A stretch of 64,000 nucleotides of DNA from Pelagibius sp040217155 (GCA_040217155.1 JAVJNS010000026.1:186001-250000); one strand, 5' to 3'. Numbered from the stretch's first letter, positions 8,671-17,444 are shown. The notes: generated by a model from the sequence alone, not told the origin. Program-made: numbers and translations.

Positions 8671-9453
8671 ATGGAAATATTAGACCTGAACGGCCGCAAC
8701 GGCCTAGTCGTCGGCATCGCCAACGAAGACAGTCTGGCCTGGTCGGCGGCGCAGCATTTCCGCAGTGCCGGCGCTAACCTGGCGATTACCTACCTGAATG
8801 GTAAGGCTAAGGGATTCGTCGAGCCTCTGGCGCGGCAGGTCGATGCGCCAATCTTTCTGCCCTGCGACGTAGCTGTCCCCGGCCAGATGGAGACGGTCTT
8901 CGAGACGATCGAGGACAAGTGGGGTCGCTTGGACTTTCTGTTCCACTCGATCGCCTGGGCCCGCAAGGAGGACCTTCACGGGCGGCTGGCCGATTGTTCG
9001 GCCGAAGGCTTTGCCGAATCCATGCTGGTGTCCTGCCACTCCTTCATCCGAATGGCCAAGCTCGCCGAGCCGCTCATGGACCAGGGCGGCAGCATGATGA
9101 CGCTCAGCTACTACGGCGCCGAGAAAGTTGTCGACCACTATAATGTGATGGGCCCGGTGAAGGCGGCGCTGGAGGCCTCGGTGCGCTATCTGGCGCACGA
9201 ACTCGGCCGCAAATCAATCAGGGTGAACGCGATCTCCGCGGGGGCGGTCCAGACTCGCGCCGCTTCGGGTATCGAGCATTTCGACGAGCTGTTGAACGAG
9301 AGTCTGCGCAAGGCGCCGCTGCGACGGACGGTGGATGCGCATGAGGTCGGACGTGTCGCCCTGGTGTTGGCGAGCGATCACACGAGCTCCATCACCGGTG
9401 AAATTCTGTACGCCGACGCGGGGTTCCATATCGAAGGTATGGTCTTTCATTGA
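8671..9453 (+). CDS. fabI: Enoyl-[acyl-carrier-protein] reductase (NADH), FabI type
   Basis: This 260-aa short-chain dehydrogenase/reductase reduces the enoyl-ACP double bond in fatty acid elongation. It has the FabI-specific layout: nucleotide-binding start GIANEDSLAW, and the active-site segment SYYGAEKVVDHYNVMG, in which Tyr157 and Lys164 are spaced six residues apart as in E. coli FabI (Tyr156, Lys163). The ATG at 8671 has AGGAG 10 nt upstream; an in-frame TTG at 8665 would be too close to it. Placement beside DUF3141 and Pta suggests a specialised second copy, not the housekeeping enzyme, but the chromosome outside is unseen. Confidence 0.88.
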   Translation: MEILDLNGRNGLVVGIANEDSLAWSAAQHFRSAGANLAITYLNGKAKGFVEPLARQVDAPIFLPCDVAVPGQMETVFETIEDKWGRLDFLFHSIAWARKEDLHGRLADCSAEGFAESMLVSCHSFIRMAKLAEPLMDQGGSMMTLSYYGAEKVVDHYNVMGPVKAALEASVRYLAHELGRKSIRVNAISAGAVQTRAASGIEHFDELLNESLRKAPLRRTVDAHEVGRVALVLASDHTSSITGEILYADAGFHIEGMVFH

Positions 9454-9469
9454 TCGGGGGGGACGAATC

Positions 9470-9676
9470 TTGGAAGTGACGGATCCGGTGTGCGGCATGA
9501 GTCTGGCTCTCGAGAAGACGCAGGGCCAGGAAGAATATGAAGGATGGGCGTATTTCTTCTGTTCGAACGCCTGCCACCGCCTTTTCAATCTTTCGCCGAA
9601 GCGGTTTTCCCTTAGGACGGAAACTGCGCTGGTCGGCGCCAATCCCCCAAGGAGAGTTGAATGCGAAGGAAACTGA
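9470..9676 (+). CDS. Minimal YHS-domain protein (68 aa)
   Basis: This small protein is essentially one YHS metal-binding domain. It has TDPVCGMSL near the start and the second Cys pair in YFFCSNACHRLF, followed by a short basic tail. No start ATG lies upstream in a sensible place; TTG at 9470 is preceded by a G-rich Shine-Dalgarno stretch (GGGGGGGA) about 6 nt away, and GTG at 9476 is the alternative. It begins 16 nt after fabI and its end overlaps the next gene by 16 nt, so it is co-translated with both. A metal chaperone role toward the downstream copper ATPase is inferred. Confidence 0.72.
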   Translation: MEVTDPVCGMSLALEKTQGQEEYEGWAYFFCSNACHRLFNLSPKRFSLRTETALVGANPPRRVECEGN

Positions 9677-10005
9677 CAAGCAAATTGATCGCGCTGCCCC
9701 TGGTTTTGACTGCGGTGCCGGCGCTGTCTCAGACATCGGCCGAACAGCGGGGCTACTGGCACGACAGCTGGGACATGGGCTGGGGTTTCGGTCACATGGC
9801 CTTCGGCGGCTTGATGATGCTGCTCTTTTGGGGCGCAGTCATTGCTGTTGTCGTAATTGCTGTCCAAAGGCTCGGCGGCGGGTCGCCGGGAACGCGAACG
9901 CAGCCGTCAGACAAGCGAGCCTTGGACATCCTTCAACAACGTTTCGCCCGGGGCGAGATTGAAAAGGAAGAGTTCGAGGAACGGCGGCGCCTGCTCTCGG
10001 ACTGA
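9661..10005 (+). CDS. Membrane protein with SHOCT domain
   Basis: This 114-aa protein has a signal-like N-terminus (residues 1-24), a short Trp/His/Met-rich segment (YWHDSWDMGWGFGHM), a membrane helix near residues 40-60, and a C-terminal SHOCT motif (ALDILQQRFARGEIEKEEFEER). SHOCT modules are short helical hairpins found at the ends of many small membrane proteins. The Met, His and Trp segment on the outer face could bind metal. It overlaps the YHS gene and precedes the copper ATPase by 168 nt. Confidence 0.78.
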   Translation: MRRKLTSKLIALPLVLTAVPALSQTSAEQRGYWHDSWDMGWGFGHMAFGGLMMLLFWGAVIAVVVIAVQRLGGGSPGTRTQPSDKRALDILQQRFARGEIEKEEFEERRRLLSD

Positions 10006-10119
10006 AATGCTGGTCCAAGTATGACGAAACTCTGCGCGCATACCGGTTTGGTTGCCAAGGAAAGAAGCAATGGAAAGACTCGTAGCATTGCACGGTTGCC
10101 GCTATGAGCGCGCAGTCCC

Positions 10120-10135
10120 TGCGACATCCGTCGCA
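10120..10135 (+). promoter_or_regulatory. Small perfect hairpin in the copA-like leader
   Basis: TGCGAC and GTCGCA flank a 4-nt loop (ATCC), 38 nt before the ATPase start. It has no T-run, so it is not a terminator. It could be an operator half or an mRNA structure. It is weak evidence on its own. Confidence 0.25.
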
Positions 10136-10173
10136 CCTATAGCCAGATAAAACCAGGAGGTCGGGGTAGGGCC

Positions 10174-12543
10174 ATGAGCAAACACGATCAACACAATCAC
10201 AGCGGCCATCATCATGACCATGCAAATGATTCCGACGATAGTATGACGGTCAAGGATCCGGTCTGCGGCATGACGGTGCGAGTGGATCAGGATAAGCCCA
10301 GTCAGGTACACAAGGGTGAGACCTATCACTTCTGCTCGGAGAAGTGCCACGGCAAGTTTGCGGCCGATCCGGAGCATTTTCTCTCCGGCGCCCACAAGGA
10401 ACAAAGCCAGAGCCTTCCCAAGGGCACTCAATACACCTGCCCGATGCATCCGGAAATCGTGCGCGACGAACCCGGCGATTGTCCGCTCTGCGGTATGGCG
10501 CTGGAGCCGATGGGTATTCCGGCGGCCGACGAGGGACCGAACCCGGAGCTTGTCGATTTCAGGCGCCGCTTTTGGATCGGCGCTGTCCTGACGGTTCCGC
10601 TTCTAGTGCTCACGATGGCTCCCTATGTGGGGTTCGGCGCCGTGCGTGAGATCTTCGGCGAACGTACGACCCTGTGGATTGAACTCGCCCTGGGTTCGCC
10701 GGTCATCCTATGGTCCGGCTGGCCGTTCTTCGTGCGCGGCGTCAAGTCGGTGATCAACCGCAGCCTCAACATGTTCACACTCATCGGTATGGGCGTCGGC
10801 GCGGCCTACGTATTCAGCGTCGTTGCGGTCCTGGTGCCCGAGATCTTCCCTGATGGTTTCCGCGATCCAGATGGCAATGTCGGGGTCTATTTCGAGGCCG
10901 GGGCTGTGATCGTCGTCCTCGTGCTGCTCGGCCAGGTGATGGAGCTTGGCGCGCGCGAACGCACGGGCTCGGCGATCCGCGCGCTTCTGGACCTTGCCGC
11001 GAAGACCGCCCGTGTGATCCGCGAGGACGGACGGGAAGAGGAAATTCCGCTCGAGGATGTCAAGGTCGGTGACCACCTCCGTGTGCGCCCGGGCGACAAG
11101 GTTCCGGTCGACGGCGTGGTGGTGGAAGGGCGATCGTCAATCGATGAATCGATGATCTCAGGCGAACCCATCCCGGTCGAAAAGGTCGCAGGCGACAAGG
11201 TCACCGGTGCGACGATCAACGGCACCGGCAGCTTGGTGATGGAGGCGAAGCGGATTGGCACCGACACCATGCTCAGCCAGATCGTGGAGATGGTGGCGAA
11301 CGCGCAACGCAGCCGCGCGCCGATCCAGAAGCTCGCCGACTCCGTGGCCGGCTCCTTCGTGCCGGCGGTGATCGTCATCGCCATCCTGTCCTTCATCGCC
11401 TGGGCGGTCTGGGGGCCGGCGCCGGCGCTGTCCTACGGGCTGGTATCGGCGGTCGCCGTCCTGATCATTGCCTGCCCCTGCGCGCTGGGCCTGGCGACGC
11501 CCATGTCGATTATGACGGCCACGGGCCGGGGCGCGCAAGCGGGCGTGTTGATCAAGAACGCCGAGGCACTGGAGCGTTTCGCCAAGGTAGATACGCTGAT
11601 CGTGGACAAGACCGGCACCCTGACCGTCGGCAAGCCGAAGCTCGTCGCGGTCCTGCCCGAGACCGGCCATGACGATGCCGAGGTGTTGCGCCTGGCCGCG
11701 AGTCTGGAACGGGGCTCGGAGCATCCCCTCGCCGAAGCGATTGTCGCCGGAGCCGAGGAGCGTGGTGTCGCCTTGGCCAAGGCGGAAGAGTTCGAGGCAG
11801 TCACAGGCAAGGGCGTCAAGGGTGTCGTCGACGGCAGACCGGTGGCGCTCGGCAACGCGAAACTTGTCGCCGATCTGGGCCTCGACGGCGGCGGGCTCAG
11901 AGAGACCGCCGACGCCCGGCGCGACGAAGGCGAAACGGTAATGTTCGTCATCGTCGGCTCCGAAATCGCCGGTCTGGTGTCGGTCGCCGATCCGGTGAAG
12001 GAGACGACTCCCGGTGCGCTGAAGGCGCTGCACGAAGAAGGTTTTCGCATCGTCATGGCGACCGGCGACAACGAGCGCACAGCGAAGGCTGTGGCCGCGA
12101 GGCTTGGGATCGATGAGATCCGCGCCGATGTGCTGCCCGAGGACAAGGCGCGGATCATCAAGGAGATGCAGGAAGCCGGCCGGAAGGTCGCCATGGCGGG
12201 CGACGGTGTCAACGACGCGCCCGCGCTCGCTCAGGCCGATGTCGGCATCGCCATGGGCACCGGCGCCGACGTGGCGATCGAAAGTGCGGGCTTCACCCTG
12301 GTGAAGGGAGACCTCAATGGCATCGTTCGCGCCCGGCGGCTGTCTCGGGCAACCATGCGCAATATCAAACAGAACCTGTTCTTCGCCTTGGTCTACAACG
12401 CCGCCGGCGTGCCGGTGGCCGCGGGCGTCCTCTTTCCGTTCCTCGGCATTCTGATCTCGCCGATGTTCGCCGCCGCGGCCATGAGCCTGTCCTCTCTTTC
12501 GGTTGTCGGCAACGCGCTTAGGCTGCGTTCGACTAAAATTTGA
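10174..12543 (+). CDS. copA: Copper-exporting P1B-type ATPase with YHS and heavy-metal-binding domains
   Basis: This 789-aa inner-membrane pump should use ATP to export Cu(I) or Ag(I). Domain order is: His-rich start (residues 1-20), YHS domain (DPVCGMTV, then FCSEKCH), a heavy-metal-binding domain (YTCPMHPEIV to CPLCGMALEPMG), then the ATPase core. The metal-site motif is Cys434-Pro-Cys436. Asp478 of DKTGTLT is phosphorylated, and the hinge GDGVNDAP is intact. Later helices show YNAAGVP and MSLSSLSVVGNALRLR, matching the Cu(I) class. It lacks the usual N-terminal CxxC HMA domain; the YHS module takes its place. The start has AGGAGG upstream. The silver versus copper preference cannot be told. 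Confidence 0.94.
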   Translation: MSKHDQHNHSGHHHDHANDSDDSMTVKDPVCGMTVRVDQDKPSQVHKGETYHFCSEKCHGKFAADPEHFLSGAHKEQSQSLPKGTQYTCPMHPEIVRDEPGDCPLCGMALEPMGIPAADEGPNPELVDFRRRFWIGAVLTVPLLVLTMAPYVGFGAVREIFGERTTLWIELALGSPVILWSGWPFFVRGVKSVINRSLNMFTLIGMGVGAAYVFSVVAVLVPEIFPDGFRDPDGNVGVYFEAGAVIVVLVLLGQVMELGARERTGSAIRALLDLAAKTARVIREDGREEEIPLEDVKVGDHLRVRPGDKVPVDGVVVEGRSSIDESMISGEPIPVEKVAGDKVTGATINGTGSLVMEAKRIGTDTMLSQIVEMVANAQRSRAPIQKLADSVAGSFVPAVIVIAILSFIAWAVWGPAPALSYGLVSAVAVLIIACPCALGLATPMSIMTATGRGAQAGVLIKNAEALERFAKVDTLIVDKTGTLTVGKPKLVAVLPETGHDDAEVLRLAASLERGSEHPLAEAIVAGAEERGVALAKAEEFEAVTGKGVKGVVDGRPVALGNAKLVADLGLDGGGLRETADARRDEGETVMFVIVGSEIAGLVSVADPVKETTPGALKALHEEGFRIVMATGDNERTAKAVAARLGIDEIRADVLPEDKARIIKEMQEAGRKVAMAGDGVNDAPALAQADVGIAMGTGADVAIESAGFTLVKGDLNGIVRARRLSRATMRNIKQNLFFALVYNAAGVPVAAGVLFPFLGILISPMFAAAAMSLSSLSVVGNALRLRSTKI

Positions 12544-12597
12544 TCAATTGCCGATCGGGTACATCGGCTCGGTCTTGGTGCATCGGAGAAACAGATC

Positions 12598-13674
12598 ATG
12601 AAAAGCTTTTCAATACTCGGCATAACGGCCTCGACCGGTCTGCTTGCGCTCCTGGTGGGAACATCCACAGCCATTGCCGAACCGCTCGTGTATGTGCCGC
12701 TTGGCGGAGAAGGCAAGATTGCCGTCGTCGATGCCGCCAAGGACGAATTCGTCTCTACCATAGATGGCTTGGTCGCCGTTCACGGCCTCGCAGGAACGCC
12801 CGATGGAAAGTTTCTGATTGCCGGAAGTTTCCAGGAACGCGAGGCAGATGAATCGGCGCCAGCCAAGCCGTCCGGTGTCACCGAGGATGAACACGCCGCC
12901 CATCATGGCGCCGCGCCTGCCGACGCCCAGAAGGCCGACGCAGTCGTCAGCACCGTCTCGGTGGTGCGAACGGCAGACGGATCCGTGGTCCGGCGTATCG
13001 ATGTGCCCGGCGCGGTCCATCACGCCGCGGTCAGCCCGGACGGCCGGTTTGCTGTCGTCACCCACCCCAACGAAGGGACGGTCAGTGCCATCGATCTCAA
13101 CTCCTATCAGATCGCCGCAACCGTCACGACCGGACCGGCGCCGAATTACGCGGCTTTCAGTCCGGACAGCAGTCGGCTCTTTGTCAGCAACGCCGGCAAC
13201 GGCACGGTGAGTGAAGTTGATACGGAGCGCTGGATTGTTCGCAGAAACGCCGTGGTGGGGAGCAGTCCCGAGCACGTCGTTCTGTCCAGGGATGGTTCCA
13301 CCGTCTTTGTGAACAACGTGGAAGACGGTACGGTCTCTGTGCTCAATACCGACGATTTGACGGCCGCGAAGACCATTTCGGTTGGATCGACGCTCCATGG
13401 CATCGATCTCTCCGATGATGGTGGAACACTCCTGGTGGCGGATCTCGGAGACGACAAGATCGTTGCCTTCGATCTGGCCACAGACACCTATCGCAGCGCC
13501 ACCTTGGCGCCGGCGCCCTATCATCTCGCAGCGATTCGCGGCGCGGGAAAGCTCTACGTCTCGAGCGCTGACGAACCCAAGATCTGGGTGATCGACCAGC
13601 GGAGTCTCAAAGTTCTCGGAGAGATCCCAATCGGCGGCAAGGGTCACCAAATGGTCCAAGGCGCAGGCGGATAA
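12598..13674 (+). CDS. Exported YVTN/YncE-type beta-propeller protein
   Basis: This 358-aa protein has a signal peptide (cleavage near residue 27, TAIAEP) and repeats of about 42 residues with the pattern VSPDGRFAVVTHPNEGTVS, typical of YVTN seven-bladed propellers. A His-containing insert (EHAAHHGAAP) interrupts one blade near residue 100. Such periplasmic propellers often sit beside metal export or cytochrome genes and may bind a metal or serve as a scaffold. It starts 54 nt after the copper ATPase and probably belongs to the same operon. The ligand is unknown. Confidence 0.85.
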   Translation: MKSFSILGITASTGLLALLVGTSTAIAEPLVYVPLGGEGKIAVVDAAKDEFVSTIDGLVAVHGLAGTPDGKFLIAGSFQEREADESAPAKPSGVTEDEHAAHHGAAPADAQKADAVVSTVSVVRTADGSVVRRIDVPGAVHHAAVSPDGRFAVVTHPNEGTVSAIDLNSYQIAATVTTGPAPNYAAFSPDSSRLFVSNAGNGTVSEVDTERWIVRRNAVVGSSPEHVVLSRDGSTVFVNNVEDGTVSVLNTDDLTAAKTISVGSTLHGIDLSDDGGTLLVADLGDDKIVAFDLATDTYRSATLAPAPYHLAAIRGAGKLYVSSADEPKIWVIDQRSLKVLGEIPIGGKGHQMVQGAGG

Positions 13675-13720
13675 TGTGGGCCTGTTTCGCGGCATGCTGA
13701 TCGTCGAGTAGGAGAATTCC

Positions 13721-13990
13721 ATGGGCAACCAAGATCGTCCAGCACACAAGGCGGTTCGTCGGGAGAGTTTCTGGAAGTCGCGTTCGGGCATGGTCCTGAT
13801 TGCCTTCCTCGCCGTTGCGGGCCTGCTGCTGGTCTATGAGCATCGCGTCCACGTTTTCACAGGAAATGGCATCTTGATCGCGCTGCTCGTGCTTTGTGTC
13901 GGTATGCACTTCTTCATGCACGGAGGGCACGGCGGCCATGGTGGTGGTGGCAATCGTCACAGCGGGCCGTCGGATGGGGCAAGGGACTAA
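13721..13990 (+). CDS. DUF2933 small membrane protein
   Basis: This 89-aa protein has two hydrophobic segments, around residues 24-40 and 48-64, followed by a His/Gly-rich tail (HFFMHGGHGGHGGGG). The layout fits DUF2933, short membrane proteins found in copper/silver resistance clusters. The His-rich tail is a likely metal-binding element. TAGGAGAATTCC precedes the ATG. The next gene begins 2 nt after its stop, so they are coupled. No activity has been assigned. Confidence 0.82.
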   Translation: MGNQDRPAHKAVRRESFWKSRSGMVLIAFLAVAGLLLVYEHRVHVFTGNGILIALLVLCVGMHFFMHGGHGGHGGGGNRHSGPSDGARD

Positions 13991-13992
13991 CC

Positions 13993-14640
13993 ATGGAAAC
14001 CGCCTCCTATGGCCTGTGGCTTCTGGTCGTCATCAACTCGGCGATCTTCATCATCTTCGCCTTCAGCTTCTTCAAGCCGAAGACAGGCAGGGACTGGCGC
14101 TCCTTCGGTGCTTTCAGCGCCTTTCTTGTGGCCCTCTTCACCGAGATGTACGGCTTTCCGCTTACGATCTATTTCCTCTCCGGCTGGCTGCAGACCAACT
14201 TTCCCGATATCGATTGGTTCGCGCACGATTCCGGTCATCTTCCGGAAATGCTGTTCGGTTGGAAAGCAAACCCGCACTTCGGCCCGTTCCATCTGCTAAG
14301 CTTCGCCTTCATCGGCGGTGGGTTCATTCTGCTCTCGGCCGCTTGGCGAGTCCTCTACCAGGCCCAGAGGACGCGCACGCTGGCGCAGACTGGTCCCTAT
14401 GCCCGTATCCGCCATCCTCAGTATGTGGGGTTCGTCCTGATCTTGGTCGGCTTCCTGCTCCAGTGGCCAACCATCCTTACGCTCTCGATGTTCCCAATTC
14501 TGGTCGTCATGTACTGGCGGCTGGCGCTGCGCGAAGAGCGCGAAGTCGAGGTCGAGATGGGTGACGTCTACCGGCACTACGCCGCGCGGGTTCCGGCATT
14601 CATCCCGCGGTTCGGCCGTTTGCCCCAAGGTTCGGCATAG
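13993..14640 (+). CDS. Isoprenylcysteine carboxylmethyltransferase-like membrane protein
   Basis: This 215-aa polytopic membrane protein belongs to the ICMT/PEMT methyltransferase fold. The C-terminal catalytic signature is present: GPYARIRHPQYVGF, then the second element REEREVEVEMGDVYRHY, which in the family binds S-adenosylmethionine. About five membrane segments precede or flank it. The ATG at 13993 lies 2 nt after the DUF2933 stop; a longer frame from 13894 would run through DUF2933 and was rejected. Bacterial members are common in copper clusters with DUF2933, but their methyl acceptor is not known. Confidence 0.85.
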   Translation: METASYGLWLLVVINSAIFIIFAFSFFKPKTGRDWRSFGAFSAFLVALFTEMYGFPLTIYFLSGWLQTNFPDIDWFAHDSGHLPEMLFGWKANPHFGPFHLLSFAFIGGGFILLSAAWRVLYQAQRTRTLAQTGPYARIRHPQYVGFVLILVGFLLQWPTILTLSMFPILVVMYWRLALREEREVEVEMGDVYRHYAARVPAFIPRFGRLPQGSA

Positions 14641-14823
14641 AGGGCCCGACCAATGACCAATTCTAATCAGCAGACCCAGAACGAATATGTGGATCAAGGT
14701 TTTCGGGAGCGCGGCAAACGACCGCGCCGCCCAAAGCGTAGAGTAGCCGGCGAAGGTGCAGCCATCTTGGCGTTCTTCCTTCGAGGTTCTTATCGACTAA
14801 CCACTAGCTATCGGGAGAGAAAC

Positions 14824-15390
14824 ATGTCGAGTCATACCACCCTAGTATTGGCGGCTTCCCTTGGTGCCTCAGTCTACCTGGCGACGATGTCGGGCGCCGG
14901 GGCCACGATGCATGGTCAGGCCGATGGGTCTCAAGGGGGATCCGCAGGTTCGATGATGGACGGGAGCGCGATGGGCGAGGGGCTGATGATGCCCTCATTT
15001 GACGCCGAGCGTGGGCGTAAGCTGTTTGCGAGTAAGGGATGCGTCGTGTGTCACTCGGTCAACGGGGTCGGCGGCGAGGACGCCCCGCCGCTGGACGCTG
15101 CGACAATGGAGCGGCCCATGAATCCCTTTGAGTTTGCAGCCAAGATGTGGCGCGGGGCCGACGCGATGATCTATCTTCAGCGCGAGGAGCTCGGTGAGCA
15201 GATTGAACTGACGGGCGACGAACTTTCCGACATCATCGCTTTTTCCCACAGTCTTGAAGAGCAACGAAAATTCACCATGGACGATGTGCCGTTGAACATT
15301 CAGCGGTCCATGCATCACCAGGACGAAGAACCGCATGAAGAGGCGGACGAGGAACACGAAGAGGAGGAAGGCGCACACGGAGCCGACTAG
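14824..15390 (+). CDS. Exported monohaem c-type cytochrome with acidic His tail
   Basis: This 188-aa periplasmic or membrane-tethered cytochrome has a signal peptide (residues 1-28), a Met/Gly/Ser-rich linker, and a single haem attachment site Cys73-Val-Val-Cys76-His77. Several methionines downstream (such as in AAKMWRGADAM) could be the sixth ligand. The last 30 residues are almost all Glu, Asp and His, suggesting a metal-binding tail. The ATG at 14824 has GGGAGAG upstream. An in-frame ATG at 14653 would add a 57-residue basic extension that would hide the signal peptide. The electron partner is unknown. Confidence 0.8.
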   Translation: MSSHTTLVLAASLGASVYLATMSGAGATMHGQADGSQGGSAGSMMDGSAMGEGLMMPSFDAERGRKLFASKGCVVCHSVNGVGGEDAPPLDAATMERPMNPFEFAAKMWRGADAMIYLQREELGEQIELTGDELSDIIAFSHSLEEQRKFTMDDVPLNIQRSMHHQDEEPHEEADEEHEEEEGAHGAD

Positions 15391-15539
15391 CCTTAGAAAT
15401 GAGGCTTACCGCCCCGGTTTCCGATCATCCCGACTCCCGGTCGCGCCGGGGCGTCGCCGCGGTGGGCGCTATGTCTAGGATGGAGGAGATTCGACGCCGG
15501 CGACGATGAAGACGGCGAGACGCTGCATGGTACCGATTT

Positions 15540-15588
15540 TAGAGCCTTTCCCCGTCAGAGTGATTCATGCCGCCGTGGAAGGGCTCTA
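15540..15588. repeat. Inverted repeat across the end of the DUF1194 gene
   Basis: A 12-bp stem (TAGAGCCTTTCC paired with GGAAGGGCTCTA, one G-T pair) encloses 25 nt between the convergent cytochrome and DUF1194 genes and includes the DUF1194 stop codon. Neither strand shows a T-run after it, so it is not a standard terminator, but it may limit read-through or stabilise the 3' end. Confidence 0.4.
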
Positions 15589-16473
15589 GAAGTCGTCGAC
15601 CCTGGACCGCAGCAGCTGCTCGCCAATGTCGCAGGGCGGGCTGACGCGGGCGTCGCCGTCGATGGCCTGGGCCGGTTGATAGCCGGGAAATGGCGCCTCC
15701 AGCGGGTGCAGCCCGGCGATCTCCAGGATCAGCTTGCGGCGGATGGCGCTGGCGAAAGCCTCGAAGTTTTCCGCCACGACGATGAAGGAGGCCGGGCCGC
15801 CGATCACACAGTCCCGATAATAGAGGTCAAGATTGGCGATGTTGTAGCGCGAGAAGGGCCCGATGTTCCGGTCGAGGATCGGCAGGCCGTTGATGGTCAC
15901 GCCCTGGGCCACGGCGCGGTCGCGGGCGCGGTTCACCAGGTCGCCCCAGTTGTTGGGGCCGTCGCCGGAAACGTCGATCACTTGGCGCGTGCCGTCGTAG
16001 CCGTTGCTGTCGAACAGGGCCGCGGCAAAGTCGATGGCGCCGCTGATCGAGGTGTAGTGGGCGGGGCCGGGCCGGCGGCGCTCCAGGGCAGCGGCGAAGG
16101 CGGCGGCGCTGGCCGGCGAGTCGATCAGCATCCAGTCGACGATCAGTTGGGTGTGCGCCGAGTTGGCCCATTCGAAGTAGAGGACGCTCATGCGCCCGAG
16201 GATGCCGCTGCCGATCGCCTCGACGACCAGGGGATCGCGGAAGGCCTCGACGTATCCCTGGCGCTGCAGCAAGGCTTCGCGGGAATCGATGCTGAGCGAA
16301 ACGTCGACCGCCAGCACCAGTTCCAGGTCCACCGCCACCTGCTTGGCGGCAGAATTCTGTGCTGTCGTGGCGGAGGGAAGATCGGTTTGGGCTCGGGCAG
16401 AGTCGAAAAGTGCCCCGCAGGCCAGCGCGATCACGGCCGGCAAGACCAAGCGCAAAGATCCCCACTGCAGCAT
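15586..16473 (-). CDS. DUF1194 protein (von Willebrand A-like), exported
   Basis: This 295-aa secreted protein has a signal peptide ending near residue 29 (SARAQ) and a VWA-type fold. The metal-ion-dependent adhesion site DxSxS is seen at Asp57-Ser59-Ser61 (AVDVSLSID), with the later VSGDGPNNWG motif completing the MIDAS site. DUF1194 is common in alphaproteobacteria and has no assigned function; the fold suggests metal-dependent protein binding in the periplasm. The start at 16473 has AGGAG 6 nt upstream and gives a proper signal peptide; an upstream ATG at 16515 would add 14 polar residues before it. It is a single-gene unit. Confidence 0.85.
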   Translation of the reverse strand: MLQWGSLRLVLPAVIALACGALFDSARAQTDLPSATTAQNSAAKQVAVDLELVLAVDVSLSIDSREALLQRQGYVEAFRDPLVVEAIGSGILGRMSVLYFEWANSAHTQLIVDWMLIDSPASAAAFAAALERRRPGPAHYTSISGAIDFAAALFDSNGYDGTRQVIDVSGDGPNNWGDLVNRARDRAVAQGVTINGLPILDRNIGPFSRYNIANLDLYYRDCVIGGPASFIVVAENFEAFASAIRRKLILEIAGLHPLEAPFPGYQPAQAIDGDARVSPPCDIGEQLLRSRVDDF

Positions 16474-16676
16474 GCGCTGCTCCTCAAGATGGAGTCGTTT
16501 GAACCAGCATGGCACCGCACCTGCCCGCGGTCCAGATCGGCAGGCCTTGGCGTGCTCCCGCGATCTTCACATCGCGGTGAGCGCAGGCCGCTTCGCAACG
16601 AAGCGCGCCATTGCCCAGACGCTGGTTCTGGACCAGTCTTGCCGCCCCTCAGCCGCTTTCTACGCCTCGCAGGCCT

Positions 16677-17444
16677 ATGATTCCCGATCCCTGGTTCTAT
16701 CTCGCCGCCGTGCCCGCCGTACTCATCTCGGGCATTTCCAAGGGCGGCTTCGGCGCCGGGCTCGGCATCGTCGCGGTTCCGATCATGGCCTTGGTGCTGC
16801 CGCCGGTGCAGGTCGCGGCCATCATGCTGCCGATCCTCTGCGTCATGGATCTTGTCGGCGTCTGGGCCTACTGGAAGAAGTGGGAGCCCAAGATACTGCT
16901 GCATCTCTCGCTGGCGGCCGTCATCGGCATCGCTGTCGGCACACTGACCTTTCAGGTCACGGAAGCCTGGATGATCCGCCTGCTGATCGGTGTGATCGCG
17001 CTGGGTTTTACCGCCAACTATCTCGTCAAGCGCCTGCGGCGCCGGCAGACCACGGGCTTCGCGCCCGGCCGCGCCAGCGGCTGGCTGTGGGGCGCGGTCT
17101 CCGGCTTCACTTCGTTCACCGCGCACGCCGGCGGACCGCCGGCCAACGTCTACCTGCTGCCGCTCGGCCTGCCGAAGACCCAGTACCAGGCGACAACGGT
17201 CGGCCTCTTCCTGCTGGTAAACTACGTAAAGCTGGTTCCCTATGGCGCCCTCGGTCTGTTCACGTTGGAAAACCTGGCCACTTCCGCCGTGCTGTTGCCG
17301 GTCGCCGTTGCCGGCATTCTGGCCGGAATTTGGCTGCACGACCGGGTGCCAACGGGCATCTTCTACACCGCCTGCTATGCCTTCCTGGCGCTCACCGGAG
17401 TGAAGCTGATCTATGACGGCCTCGCAGGCGCAGGTTGGGTGTAG
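16677..17444 (+). CDS. TauE/SafE family sulfite/anion exporter
   Basis: This 255-aa inner-membrane protein is made of about eight hydrophobic helices. The pattern GISKGGFGAGLGIVAVPIMA at the start of the first repeat and GFTSFTAHAGGPPANVY in the second repeat are hallmarks of TauE/SafE transporters, which are thought to export sulfite, sulfoacetate or similar anions. The ATG at 16677 begins right before the first helix; an upstream frame from 16611 adds 22 residues without support. It is divergent from the DUF1194 gene. The substrate is not predictable here. Confidence 0.88.
   Translation: MIPDPWFYLAAVPAVLISGISKGGFGAGLGIVAVPIMALVLPPVQVAAIMLPILCVMDLVGVWAYWKKWEPKILLHLSLAAVIGIAVGTLTFQVTEAWMIRLLIGVIALGFTANYLVKRLRRRQTTGFAPGRASGWLWGAVSGFTSFTAHAGGPPANVYLLPLGLPKTQYQATTVGLFLLVNYVKLVPYGALGLFTLENLATSAVLLPVAVAGILAGIWLHDRVPTGIFYTACYAFLALTGVKLIYDGLAGAGWV

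Noticed and set aside
15540..15588. Rho-independent terminator between the cytochrome and DUF1194 genes
   Set aside because: The stem is good but no T-run follows on either strand; it is kept only as an inverted repeat.
16611..16676. Longer start for the TauE-type exporter
   Set aside because: The extra 22 residues are Pro/Arg/Trp-rich and unlike any known exporter start; ATG 16677 sits right before the first helix.
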